Source: an uncultured Clostridia bacterium
GTDB lineage: Bacteria > Bacillota > Clostridia > Oscillospirales > Acutalibacteraceae
Direction: 5' to 3'
Length of the DNA: 23,836 bases
Assembly (NCBI GenBank): GCA_937896885.1
Contig: CALBNX010000016.1
Location: forward strand, 1-23,836
Positions 8,290 through 15,925 of the stretch are shown piece after piece. The translations under genes were made by a program, and so were the position numbers. The notes beneath the pieces are model-generated. The model saw only the letters and a list, made by a program, of their open reading frames with translations. It was not told the DNA's origin and searched no databases. The stretch's first letter is position 1. The number at the start of each line of letters is the position of its first letter.

Positions 8290-8832
8290 TTATTTTCTAT
8301 GCTTATGTCTAAAATGTGTTTTCTTCAAAACAAGCATAATCGCAGGGATTAAAATTAATTGCAGAATTATGCCTGGAATTGCCTTTAAAAATGCGCCACC
8401 AATGAACATTGAAAGTGTGAAACCGTTATCACCAAGTCCTAAAAGAACTATTTGCACAAGTCCCCACACAACACGCCCTGCCACCATTGAAACAACAAGA
8501 CTGCGATAAAGTGATTTCATACAATTCCACTTTGATTTGCTGAACAAGTAACCAATAACAAAACCATAGGTTGCAAGCTCAAATGCCATGCTGATTGCTG
8601 ACGGATACATTACGGGCATACTGAATAAAAGTGAACGCATTATTGGTGCTATTGCGCCAACAATAAGTCCATATTGCCATCCGCAGATGAGTCCGCAAAG
8701 CATAATAGGAATGTGCATTGGCAAAAGCATATTCCCGATTTCTTTGATTTGCCCTGTGAAGAATGGCAACACAAGACAAAGGGATAAAAACAAAGCCGAT
8801 AGCACAATATTGAGTATTTTCTTATTTTTCAT
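8290..8832 (-). CDS. ECF transporter S component
   Basis: The 180-residue protein is very hydrophobic with about six helices. It resembles the substrate-binding (S) subunits of energy-coupling factor vitamin importers: the segment NMLLPMHIPIMLCGLICGW, then GAIAPIMRSLLFSMP, YPSAISMAFELATYG and a late GGAFLKAIPGI are typical. S components pair with shared EcfA/A'/T subunits, none of which is in this window. The substrate is not deducible from the sequence; vitamins or their precursors are usual. The start at 8832 overlaps the aldo/keto reductase stop by one base (TAATG). A longer open frame to 8916 runs inside that gene and is discounted. Confidence 0.88.
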   Translation of the reverse strand: MKNKKILNIVLSALFLSLCLVLPFFTGQIKEIGNMLLPMHIPIMLCGLICGWQYGLIVGAIAPIMRSLLFSMPVMYPSAISMAFELATYGFVIGYLFSKSKWNCMKSLYRSLVVSMVAGRVVWGLVQIVLLGLGDNGFTLSMFIGGAFLKAIPGIILQLILIPAIMLVLKKTHFRHKHRK

Positions 8833-9950
8833 TATTTGCCGAATTCCTTTGCCACATCTTTGAGTAATTTGCGAATTTCTAAATGCTGTGGACAAGACTT
8901 TTCGCAGAGTCCACACTCAATACAGTCAGAAGCTTTGCCCTTGCCTTTAATATGCACATCTTCATAATAATATTTCGCATTCCAGTCTTTGAATTGCTTT
9001 CTGTCATTCATACAAGCAAAAATTTCAGGGATAGGAATGTTTTTAGGACATCCGTCAACGCAATAACGACAAGCGGTGCAAGGAATAAGATTTTGCTTAT
9101 TCATAATTTCACAAACCTTGCGGATTGCACTCATTTCGGCCTCATTCAATGGCTCAAAATCCTTCATAAAACTAATGTTATCGTTCATCTGTGCCATATC
9201 ACTCATACCTGAAAGTACCATGAAGATACCTTCAAAGCCAGCAGCAAAACGGATAGCGAAACTAGCTGGAGTGCCACCATTCAAATCGTCAAGCACCTTT
9301 TTAGCATCGTCGGGGAGTTTAACAAGGCTACCACCCTTAACAGGCTCCATAACAATAACGGGCTTGTCGTGTTTTCTGCACACTTCATAGCATTTTCTAC
9401 CCTCAACTGATTCATCGTTATAGTCGAGATAGTTAAACTGAATTTGCACAAACTCGATTTCAGGATATTCTGTGAGAATTTTATCAAGCACATCTGCTTT
9501 ATCGTGGAAAGAAAGTCCCACATGACGAATTTTGCTTTCTTTTTTTAACTCAAATGCAGTTTCATAAGCTCTGCATTTTTTGTATTTCTCGAAGTTTGAA
9601 GCATTCTGTGCGTGCATTAAATAAAAGTCAAAATAGTCAACACCACAATTCTTCAACTGCTTTTCAAAAAGTGGTCTTATCTGGCTCTCTTTCTTGAAAA
9701 ATCCATCAGATAACTTGTTTGCGAGAACATAACTCTCTCTTGGATGGCGAGAGGTAAGGCATTTTTTGAGTGTAGCCTCATTTCGCATTTCCATATATCC
9801 GTGAGCCGTGTCAAAATAGTTAAACCCTGCTTCTAAAAATGTGTCAACCATCTGTTTTGTCTGTTCATAGTCGATAAGCGGACCTTTGCGTGGAAGTCGC
9901 ATACAACCAAAGCCAAAATTCTTTTTTACTTCAGGAAAATAGTTATTCAT
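8832..9950 (-). CDS. Aldo/keto reductase with C-terminal 4Fe-4S ferredoxin domain
   Basis: The 372-residue protein has an N-terminal TIM-barrel aldo/keto reductase domain with the expected tetrad Asp47 (FDTAHGY), Tyr52, Lys79 (LANKL) and His113 (LMHAQN). Its C-terminal part carries two ferredoxin-type clusters: Cys291/294/297/301 and Cys343/346/349/353 (CIECGLCEKSCP). This architecture is common in anaerobic Clostridia, where electrons may move between NAD(P)H, the clusters and a carbonyl substrate. The substrate is unknown; a sugar-derived aldehyde or ketone would fit the glycosidase neighbours, but that is inference. AGGTGAT lies just before the ATG. The ECF S component gene overlaps its stop. 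Confidence 0.93.
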   Translation of the reverse strand: MNNYFPEVKKNFGFGCMRLPRKGPLIDYEQTKQMVDTFLEAGFNYFDTAHGYMEMRNEATLKKCLTSRHPRESYVLANKLSDGFFKKESQIRPLFEKQLKNCGVDYFDFYLMHAQNASNFEKYKKCRAYETAFELKKESKIRHVGLSFHDKADVLDKILTEYPEIEFVQIQFNYLDYNDESVEGRKCYEVCRKHDKPVIVMEPVKGGSLVKLPDDAKKVLDDLNGGTPASFAIRFAAGFEGIFMVLSGMSDMAQMNDNISFMKDFEPLNEAEMSAIRKVCEIMNKQNLIPCTACRYCVDGCPKNIPIPEIFACMNDRKQFKDWNAKYYYEDVHIKGKGKASDCIECGLCEKSCPQHLEIRKLLKDVAKEFGK

Positions 9951-9959
9951 AAAATCACC

Positions 9960-10229
9960 TTATTTTTTATGTGAATTCTTATATTCTTGTACTGTTTTAA
10001 TCACTTCATATAAAGATAAAATAGCAGTAATAATACCCAATATTATTAAAAATATGCTTTTTGTTGTTATACCTAAAAAAATACCATAAGCAGAAACGCC
10101 AATAACACATAAACTTGCAATAAGGAATACGATAAAAATTATTCTGCGAGTTTTAAGTGAAAACTTTTTATTAGTAACCAACTCAGGAAAGAACACTGCT
10201 ATATCAGATAATAAGTCAAGTAAATCCAC
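9960..10229 (-). CDS. Small two-helix membrane protein
   Basis: The 89-residue hypothetical protein starts with an acidic amphipathic stretch (MDLLDLLSDIAVFFPEL), then a basic loop with KTRR. Two hydrophobic helices follow (about residues 29-49 and 53-74) and a charged tail rich in Lys. No known domain is recognised. It starts at GTG 10229, with AAAGGAG about 9 bases upstream overlapping the GH2 stop. An ATG 4 bases further upstream is in another frame and stops after six codons. It lies between GH2 and the aldo/keto reductase with 6 to 9 base gaps, so it is almost surely in the same transcript. Confidence 0.7.
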   Translation of the reverse strand: MDLLDLLSDIAVFFPELVTNKKFSLKTRRIIFIVFLIASLCVIGVSAYGIFLGITTKSIFLIILGIITAILSLYEVIKTVQEYKNSHKK

Positions 10230-10235
10230 AAATCA

Positions 10236-11984
10236 TTACTCCTTTTCAATCTCTGCAACCTTTGTGTTAATTGCAATGATTCTATCGTAAATTGCATCGT
10301 CAAATTTCTTTTCACGGTCATAAGTGTAAAGACCATTCTGCTCTTGCTCAATATCATAGAGCTGAGTGTAGCAGAAACCAAACATCTTGTAGTTGCTTAC
10401 AATTACATCAGTGAGTCCCACATATCTTTGGGCAAATTCTTCGGGGGTTTTAACATCTTCGCCATATCCCCAAGACTTGATTGACTCGTCGCTGACCCAT
10501 TTGATTCCACCATATTCGCTGATGAATACAGGTTCACCTTTATATTCTTGTCTGCCCTTATTTTCAACAAGCACGTGCTGATAAAGATAGTTTTCTGTCA
10601 TAAAACGGTCATAGTTTTTCTTAAAGAAATCAACATCATAACTATAATCGTGCAAGTCGAAAATATCAGTTTTAACGTGGAAATTACCACTTGTGTCAAT
10701 GCAAGGACGAGTGTTGTCAACGGCTTTGGTAAAGTCATAAACAGTTGAAAGTAATGGGTCATATTGTGGTCTGCCTTTATAATTCCAAGTCTCGTTGAAT
10801 GGGCACCAACCAATAATTGCAGGATGGTTGAAATCACGCTCAAGTGCTTCTTTCCATTCATTTAAGAAGACATCAACGCTCTTTGGATTTGAATAGTCAA
10901 GTCCCCAGTTAGCATATTCGCCCCATACGATATAACCCATCTTGTCACAGAAATACAAGAAACGAGGGTCAAATACTTTTTGATGAAGTCTTGCACCATT
11001 GAAACCAAGTGCCATTGAAAGTTCAATATCTTTTATTAAATCTTCGTCACTTGGTGCGGTGTAAATACCTTTTTTATAGAAACCTTGGTCGAGAACAAGG
11101 CGCTGGAAAACACTCTTTTCATTGATAAGGAATTTATATCCGTCAAGGCGCACATTACGAAGGCCAAAATAAGAGTAAACCTTGTCTTCACCAAATGTTA
11201 TTTCTAAATCATAGAGTTGACCGTTACCTACTTCCCAAAGGTGAGTTTCGTCAAGTTTTAACTGCATAACAGCATTGTCAGAAGCATCAATGAATGTCGA
11301 TTTGCCAACACTTTTGCCATTATAAAACGCTTCACAAGTTAAATTCTCTTTGCCTTTAAGATTAAAGTTAATTGTAACAAGTCCGTTTTTGTGGTCGGGA
11401 TAAATTTTGAAATTTTCTATGTAGTTTTCAGGTACATATTCAATGAAAACTGTCTGCCAGATACCCGTTGTGCGAGTGTAATCACAAGCGTGACTCTTTT
11501 TCCATTCACTCTGCTTGCCACGAATTACAAACTGGTTTTTAACATCGTCTTCGCAAAGCACGAAAATCTCGTTTTCACCGTCAACTGCCAAATCAGTAAT
11601 ATCAAAACGGAATGATGTATAACCACCCTTATGACGACCTGCAAGTTTGCCATTAACAAGTACAGTTGTCAAATGGTCAGCAGCACCAAAGCACAAGAAA
11701 ACACGGTTTCCGTCTTTCTTGATTTCAACAATTCTCTTGTACCATACCATATTGATAAAATCTTTATACTGTATGCCTGAAAGTTCACTTTCAACACAGA
11801 AAGGCACATTGATTTTATGTGAATATTGATTTTGATTTCTCATTTCAACTGCTCTGTTTTCGTCAGTTGAAAATTTGAAACCTATTTTTGCTTTTTGAAA
11901 ACCAAAATCCCATTGACCATTAAGGATTTCGATGTTTTTTCTCTCAAATTGAGGGTTTGGGTGATTAGATACTGTAAAATTCAT
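10236..11984 (-). CDS. Glycoside hydrolase family 2 protein
   Basis: GH2 enzymes are retaining exo-glycosidases (beta-galactosidase, beta-glucuronidase, beta-mannosidase). The 582-residue protein has an N-terminal sugar-binding jelly roll (LNGQWDF, about 20-180), an immunoglobulin-like domain (about 185-280) and a TIM barrel. The acid/base is Glu398 in WCPFNETW and the likely nucleophile Glu490 in VFISEYGG. No signal peptide is present, so it acts in the cytoplasm on imported oligosaccharides. The specificity cannot be set from motifs. The ATG at 11984 has AAGGAG 7 bases away; a longer open frame to 12107 runs over the upstream gene's His-rich tail and is rejected. The RBS overlaps the stop of the NifX-like gene. 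Confidence 0.93.
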   Translation of the reverse strand: MNFTVSNHPNPQFERKNIEILNGQWDFGFQKAKIGFKFSTDENRAVEMRNQNQYSHKINVPFCVESELSGIQYKDFINMVWYKRIVEIKKDGNRVFLCFGAADHLTTVLVNGKLAGRHKGGYTSFRFDITDLAVDGENEIFVLCEDDVKNQFVIRGKQSEWKKSHACDYTRTTGIWQTVFIEYVPENYIENFKIYPDHKNGLVTINFNLKGKENLTCEAFYNGKSVGKSTFIDASDNAVMQLKLDETHLWEVGNGQLYDLEITFGEDKVYSYFGLRNVRLDGYKFLINEKSVFQRLVLDQGFYKKGIYTAPSDEDLIKDIELSMALGFNGARLHQKVFDPRFLYFCDKMGYIVWGEYANWGLDYSNPKSVDVFLNEWKEALERDFNHPAIIGWCPFNETWNYKGRPQYDPLLSTVYDFTKAVDNTRPCIDTSGNFHVKTDIFDLHDYSYDVDFFKKNYDRFMTENYLYQHVLVENKGRQEYKGEPVFISEYGGIKWVSDESIKSWGYGEDVKTPEEFAQRYVGLTDVIVSNYKMFGFCYTQLYDIEQEQNGLYTYDREKKFDDAIYDRIIAINTKVAEIEKE

Positions 11985-11994
11985 AGTATTCTCC

Positions 11995-12393
11995 TTAATG
12001 ATTGCAGTTTCCACCACAACCGTGGTCGCCACAAGCATGACCTTCGTCGTGCTCGTGGTCGTGATGGTCACATTTAGCGTCAGGGTTATAATCCAACTTG
12101 CCAACAAGCAATGAGATTACTGCTTGGTTACAGTCGCCCTTAACTCCGCCATACCATTTGATACCTGCTTCGCTGAGTGCATTCTGTGCGCCACCACCGA
12201 TGCCACCACAAATGACAATATCAACACCGTTTTCTTTTAAAAATGTAGCCAATGCACCGTGACCTTTGCCGTCAGTATTCACAATGCTCATACCAACAAT
12301 ATTATCATTTTCTATTTCATAAATTTTGAACTTTTCAGTATGTCCGAAATGTTGAAAAACTTGTTCGTTTTCATAAGTTACTGCAATTTTCAT
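11995..12393 (-). CDS. NifX/NifB-like dinitrogenase cofactor domain protein with His/Cys tail
   Basis: The 132-residue protein has the NifX/NifB-type domain (dinitrogenase iron-molybdenum cofactor biosynthesis family): MKIAVTYEN at the start, HFGHTEKFKIYEI, and VICGGIGGGAQNAL near residue 60. From about residue 108 a tail of 25 residues has seven His and four Cys (108, 121, 126 and 130), a strong metal-binding signature. Such proteins bind Fe-S, FeMo or other metal clusters, but many lie in genomes without nitrogenase. GAGGG sits 9 bases before the ATG, overlapping the GH30 3' end. It lies between GH30 and GH2 with gaps under 12 bases. No nif gene is nearby, so nitrogen fixation is not implied. 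Confidence 0.9.
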   Translation of the reverse strand: MKIAVTYENEQVFQHFGHTEKFKIYEIENDNIVGMSIVNTDGKGHGALATFLKENGVDIVICGGIGGGAQNALSEAGIKWYGGVKGDCNQAVISLLVGKLDYNPDAKCDHHDHEHDEGHACGDHGCGGNCNH

Positions 12394-12397
12394 AATT

Positions 12398-13768
12398 TTA
12401 TCCCTCGCAAATAATTGTTAAAATACTGTTTTCTTTAACTGTAAAACTATCTTTATATTCACCATCATAAATGGTCTTTAATTTGTATTCTTCTGTCGAT
12501 TCAATGATTTCCATTTTATTAAAATCACCACAGAGTGAGATTTCTCTTTCTTCACCTTCGTTGACAATTACTGTTACAGTTTTATTGTCAGGTGTTAAGA
12601 ATGAGAATACATTGAAATCGTTGTTCTCGTCAGGGAAGAAACCATTATCAAGAGCCACAGAGCCTATTGGTATGTACTTTGAAAAATGAGCAAATCCATA
12701 ATAACGCTCTGCCACATACCATTCTTCAAAATTATCGGTAGCAGTGAGTGTTGCATCAGAATAGTCAAAGCCATCTTCTTTAATTGAAAATTGATTGACA
12801 GCAACCCAACTTGTCCAACTCTCTGCACCGGCATAGATTAAATCCTGACCGATAATTCGTGCAGTGATAAGTGCGCCTTTAAAATTCTTTGTATGACTCT
12901 TATTAGGCAATTCGCACCATTCACTCATATCAAAACGGAGCTCGGGGTGGGGGACTACTAACTGATTTTTAAAGTCAATGCGGATTTTTGGATTATTATC
13001 ATCGTGATATGAATGATAAGCAAAAACATCGAGCACTTTCATAATTGTTTCGTCTTTAATAAGTGCGTCAAGATATTCAGGGGTTAACCCCATCATCTCG
13101 CCACTTTCAGGACCATAGAGCTTAACATTCATATTTCGCTTTAAAATTTCTTCTGCGAAAATATGCATCACTTCAACCATTTCTTCGGTCTCATAATGAC
13201 AACCCTCTTGCCAAACATAAGAGCCACCCCATTTCCATTGAGGCTCGTTAATAGGGCTCACATATTTAACAGGAAATCCCTCGTCAATAAGTCTTTGAGT
13301 AGCAGTTAAAAAGTAATCGGCAAATTTTCTGTAATTAGCCTTTGGAAGATTGCAGGTGTGCATCATTAAACTACCAGATGCTTGACCTGTTGAAGTCTGT
13401 GACCAGTGTGGTGAGTTTGCAAAGACAATAAGAGTGTCGATATTACCTAAATCAAGGCATTTTCTCATAACGTCTTTTGCCGTTTTATCAAGAGAAAAAT
13501 CCCAATATCCTTCTTCTTTTTCTCTGTCATAAACATACATACTTTCAGTGCGACGCCACGGGTTTTGAACTCGGTTGTTATCCATATCAGTGCCACCACC
13601 GATATTATAACGATAAATGTTCAGTTTAAGCCCTGTGTCACCATATAAAAGCTCGCAGATTTCGTCCTGTGCTTTATCGTCTTTAAGGTAGTGACTCCAC
13701 CAACAAGCCGAAGTGCCGAATCCCTTTAATTCCTGAAGATTTTTTGTATTTTTTAGGTCTATTTTCAT
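12398..13768 (-). CDS. Glycoside hydrolase family 30 protein
   Basis: GH30 enzymes are retaining clan-A hydrolases acting on beta-glucosides, beta-xylans, beta-1,6-galactans and related chains. The 456-residue protein has the GFGTSACWW opening, RYNIGGG, SPHWSQT, the acid/base Glu175 in SPINEPQWKW and the nucleophile Glu283 in DMSEWCEL. A C-terminal beta-domain follows with KTVTVIVNEGEE. No signal peptide is seen, so it probably works on internalised oligosaccharide. The start is ATG 13768 (MKIDLKNT), with GGGG about 9 bases upstream; in-frame ATG 13777 and GTG 13783 are alternatives. It is the first gene of a seven-gene run behind a clear promoter. The subfamily cannot be set with confidence. 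Confidence 0.9.
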   Translation of the reverse strand: MKIDLKNTKNLQELKGFGTSACWWSHYLKDDKAQDEICELLYGDTGLKLNIYRYNIGGGTDMDNNRVQNPWRRTESMYVYDREKEEGYWDFSLDKTAKDVMRKCLDLGNIDTLIVFANSPHWSQTSTGQASGSLMMHTCNLPKANYRKFADYFLTATQRLIDEGFPVKYVSPINEPQWKWGGSYVWQEGCHYETEEMVEVMHIFAEEILKRNMNVKLYGPESGEMMGLTPEYLDALIKDETIMKVLDVFAYHSYHDDNNPKIRIDFKNQLVVPHPELRFDMSEWCELPNKSHTKNFKGALITARIIGQDLIYAGAESWTSWVAVNQFSIKEDGFDYSDATLTATDNFEEWYVAERYYGFAHFSKYIPIGSVALDNGFFPDENNDFNVFSFLTPDNKTVTVIVNEGEEREISLCGDFNKMEIIESTEEYKLKTIYDGEYKDSFTVKENSILTIICEG

Positions 13769-13809
13769 ATATGTCATCCCCACAACATCAATGAAATTTA
13801 ATTATCTTT

Positions 13810-13838
13810 ATTTTAATATAATTTCATATAAAAATCAA
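13810..13838 (-). promoter_or_regulatory. Promoter of the GH30-GH2 operon
   Basis: On the minus strand TTGATT (13833-13838) is followed after 17 bases by TAAAAT (13810-13815). The predicted start lies about 35 bases before the GH30 ATG. The plus-strand GNAT promoter begins 12 bp beyond the -35 element, so the two divergent promoters sit back to back and one regulator could act on both. Confidence 0.65.
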
Positions 13839-13850
13839 TGTTTATTGCAC

Positions 13851-13879
13851 TTTACGATAAGTACTTTTTGTGTTATACT
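13851..13879 (+). promoter_or_regulatory. GNAT gene promoter
   Basis: TTTACG (13851-13856) is followed after 17 bases by TATACT (13874-13879), preceded by TG as in an extended -10. The predicted start is near 13886, only about 9 bases before the chosen ATG, which would give a very short leader. Confidence 0.6.
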
Positions 13880-13894
13880 CACTATGGTGATTTT

Positions 13895-14398
13895 ATGTTG
13901 ATTAAAATACTCAGAGTGTTTGCAAAATGTTTAAGAATAAAAAAAGAAACCCTAAAACAATTTGAAAAAATGAAGTTAAAGCCCTTTGTAAAAGAGCAGC
14001 TCATTCCGAAAATTAAAGATGGGTCTTTTGAAATATATCATATTAGAATTTTTGGCAAGAATGCAGCACAAGCATATATTTTCTATGACCTTGATAATAA
14101 AAATCTTGCGGATGGCAAACGCGTTTGTTATGTTTGTAATGTTTTCGTGCATCCTAAGTTGCGAAGATTAGGTTTTTGCACTCGTTGTATGCATACTTTA
14201 ATGCAAACTGCAAAGAGTAAAGGCTTTTCAAAAATGGTGCTCGGTGTTATGGAAGAAAACACTATCGCACGAAGACTTTATAAAAAATTAGGCTTTATTG
14301 AAACAGGTGAAAAATATGGCTATGATGCCATAATAAAAGACAAAAACGGTAATAAAATATCACAAAAAGAATATTTATTGATGTGTTGCGAATTATAA
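13895..14398 (+). CDS. GNAT family N-acetyltransferase
   Basis: The 167-residue protein contains a GNAT fold. Residues from about 88 onward give VCNVFVHPKLRRLGFCTRCMHTLMQTAKSKG, the beta4-alpha3 acetyl-CoA pyrophosphate loop, though the usual R/Q-x-x-G-x-G/A reads RRLGFC. Then MVLGVMEENTIARRLYKKLGFIETG matches the C-terminal signature. The substrate is unknown: amine, peptide or small-molecule acetylation are all possible. ATG 13895 is used because an earlier in-frame ATG (13838) would overlap the promoter; GGTGAT lies 4 bases upstream. It is the only plus-strand gene between the glycosidase run and the DUF1846 run, with its own promoter and terminator. Confidence 0.8.
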   Translation: MLIKILRVFAKCLRIKKETLKQFEKMKLKPFVKEQLIPKIKDGSFEIYHIRIFGKNAAQAYIFYDLDNKNLADGKRVCYVCNVFVHPKLRRLGFCTRCMHTLMQTAKSKGFSKMVLGVMEENTIARRLYKKLGFIETGEKYGYDAIIKDKNGNKISQKEYLLMCCEL

Positions 14399-14403
14399 AA
14401 ATG

Positions 14404-14430
14404 AGGACTCTGTTAAACAGAGTCCTTTTG
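14404..14430. terminator. Bidirectional terminator between convergent genes
   Basis: A 10-bp perfect stem (AGGACTCTGT / ACAGAGTCCT, 14404-14413 and 14417-14426) with a 3-base loop is followed by TTTTGCTTT on the plus strand. On the minus strand it is followed by a CATTTTTA tract. It lies between the GNAT stop and the DUF1846 stop and serves both. Confidence 0.9.
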
Positions 14431-14432
14431 CT

Positions 14433-15914
14433 TTAGTTATAATATAAATTATCGTTCTTCTTATATGGTTCATAAGTAGCGTTTGTACCGAGCTTGCGGA
14501 GTGTCTCTTTGTCAGTATCAGAAAGCACAACCGTTGCGTGAACATCGCAACCCTTTAACCCCTTAATTGCGTCAAGAGCTTGTTTTGCAAGAGGGTTCAT
14601 TGTCGCACAAATTGAAAGCGCAATAAGAATTTCATCTGGGTGCAAGCTTGTGTCTCGCTCGTGCATTTTAACTTTTAATTCTTTAATCGGTTCAAATACA
14701 GTTGGTGAAATAAGAAGAATTTCATCATCAATATCAGAAAGTGCCTTCAAGGCATTTAAAAGCATTGCAGATGCAGAGCTTAAAAGTTCACTTGCTTTAC
14801 CTGTGATAATTTTACCGTCGTGAAGCTCAATAGCAGTAACAGGTGCGTCGGTAGTTTCTGAAAGATTAAGTGCCGCAGAAACAACGGGACGGTCATCACT
14901 TGTGATGCCAAGTTGTTTCATAATAAGCTCAATTTTATAAAGCTCGTTTGATTTTTTCTTGTTGTTCTTTTGCTGAACAAGATAGTTGCAATGACGACGA
15001 AGGATTTCTTTCTTGGATGCAGTGAGCACAACGTCATCATCAATTATGCAGTTACCCGCCATATTAACACCCATATCAGTAGGTGATTTGTATGGCGACT
15101 CACCATAGATTTCTTCAAAAATTTTATTAAGTACGGGGAAATTCTCAACGTCACGATTATAGTTAACAGTTGTTTCGCCATAAGCTTCAAGGTGGAATGG
15201 GTCAATCATATTAACGTCGTTAAGGTCAGCAGTTGCAGCTTCATAAGCGAGGTTCACAGGGTGCTTTAATGGTAAATTCCAGATTGGGAATGTCTCAAAT
15301 TTAGCATAACCTGCTTTGATTCCACGCTTGTTTTCATGATAGAGCTGTGAAAGGCACACAGCCATTTTACCACTACCAGGACCAGGTGCTGTAATAACAA
15401 TAAGTGAGTGGTCAGATTCAATGTAATCATTTTTACCATAACCCTCTTCACTTACGATAAGTTCAACATCGAGTGGATAGTTTTCGATAGGGTAGTGACG
15501 ATAAACATTGATGCCAAGACTTTGAAGCTTCTGTTCAAAAGCAATTACAGATGGTTGCTCTGAATATTGCGTAAGCACAACACCACCAACATAAAGACCA
15601 AAACCATGATAAATATCAATAAGACGGAGCACGTCAAGGTCATATGTAATGCCCAAGTCACTACGGATTTTATTCTTTTCAATATCTTTCGCACAAATAG
15701 CAATAATGATTTCTGCATCGTCTTTAAGCTGAAGAAGCATCTTCATTTTACTGTCAGGCTTAAAGCCGGGGAGCACTCTCGCAGCATGATAATCGTCAAA
15801 AATCTTGCCACCGAATTCAAGATAGAGCTTGCCACCGAATTTGCTTATTCTTTCTTTAATATGCTCAGATTGCATACGAAGATATTTTTCATTGTCAAAA
15901 CCTAATTTACGCAT
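14433..15914 (-). CDS. DUF1846 domain-containing protein
   Basis: The 493-residue protein belongs to DUF1846, a family of cytoplasmic proteins of unknown function found widely in Firmicutes. It begins with the typical MRKLGFDNEKYLRMQSEHI and carries LYLEFGGKIFDDYHAARVLPGF near residues 30-52. An APGPGSGKMAV stretch near 180 resembles a nucleotide-binding P-loop, and HERD and DPF motifs occur further on. The length is typical. ATG 15914 is favoured over GTG 15923 since AAAGGTG is 6 bases before the ATG. The RBS overlaps the stop of the AI-2E-type transporter gene, so the two are probably coupled. Role unknown; a P-loop-like function is inferred only from the glycine-rich motif. Confidence 0.85.
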   Translation of the reverse strand: MRKLGFDNEKYLRMQSEHIKERISKFGGKLYLEFGGKIFDDYHAARVLPGFKPDSKMKMLLQLKDDAEIIIAICAKDIEKNKIRSDLGITYDLDVLRLIDIYHGFGLYVGGVVLTQYSEQPSVIAFEQKLQSLGINVYRHYPIENYPLDVELIVSEEGYGKNDYIESDHSLIVITAPGPGSGKMAVCLSQLYHENKRGIKAGYAKFETFPIWNLPLKHPVNLAYEAATADLNDVNMIDPFHLEAYGETTVNYNRDVENFPVLNKIFEEIYGESPYKSPTDMGVNMAGNCIIDDDVVLTASKKEILRRHCNYLVQQKNNKKKSNELYKIELIMKQLGITSDDRPVVSAALNLSETTDAPVTAIELHDGKIITGKASELLSSASAMLLNALKALSDIDDEILLISPTVFEPIKELKVKMHERDTSLHPDEILIALSICATMNPLAKQALDAIKGLKGCDVHATVVLSDTDKETLRKLGTNATYEPYKKNDNLYYN

Positions 15915-15925
15915 AACATTCACCT

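Noticed and set aside
11985..12107. Longer GH2 start upstream of 11984
   Set aside because: The extension reads the His/Cys tail of the NifX-like gene in another frame, and AAGGAG lies directly before the ATG at 11984.
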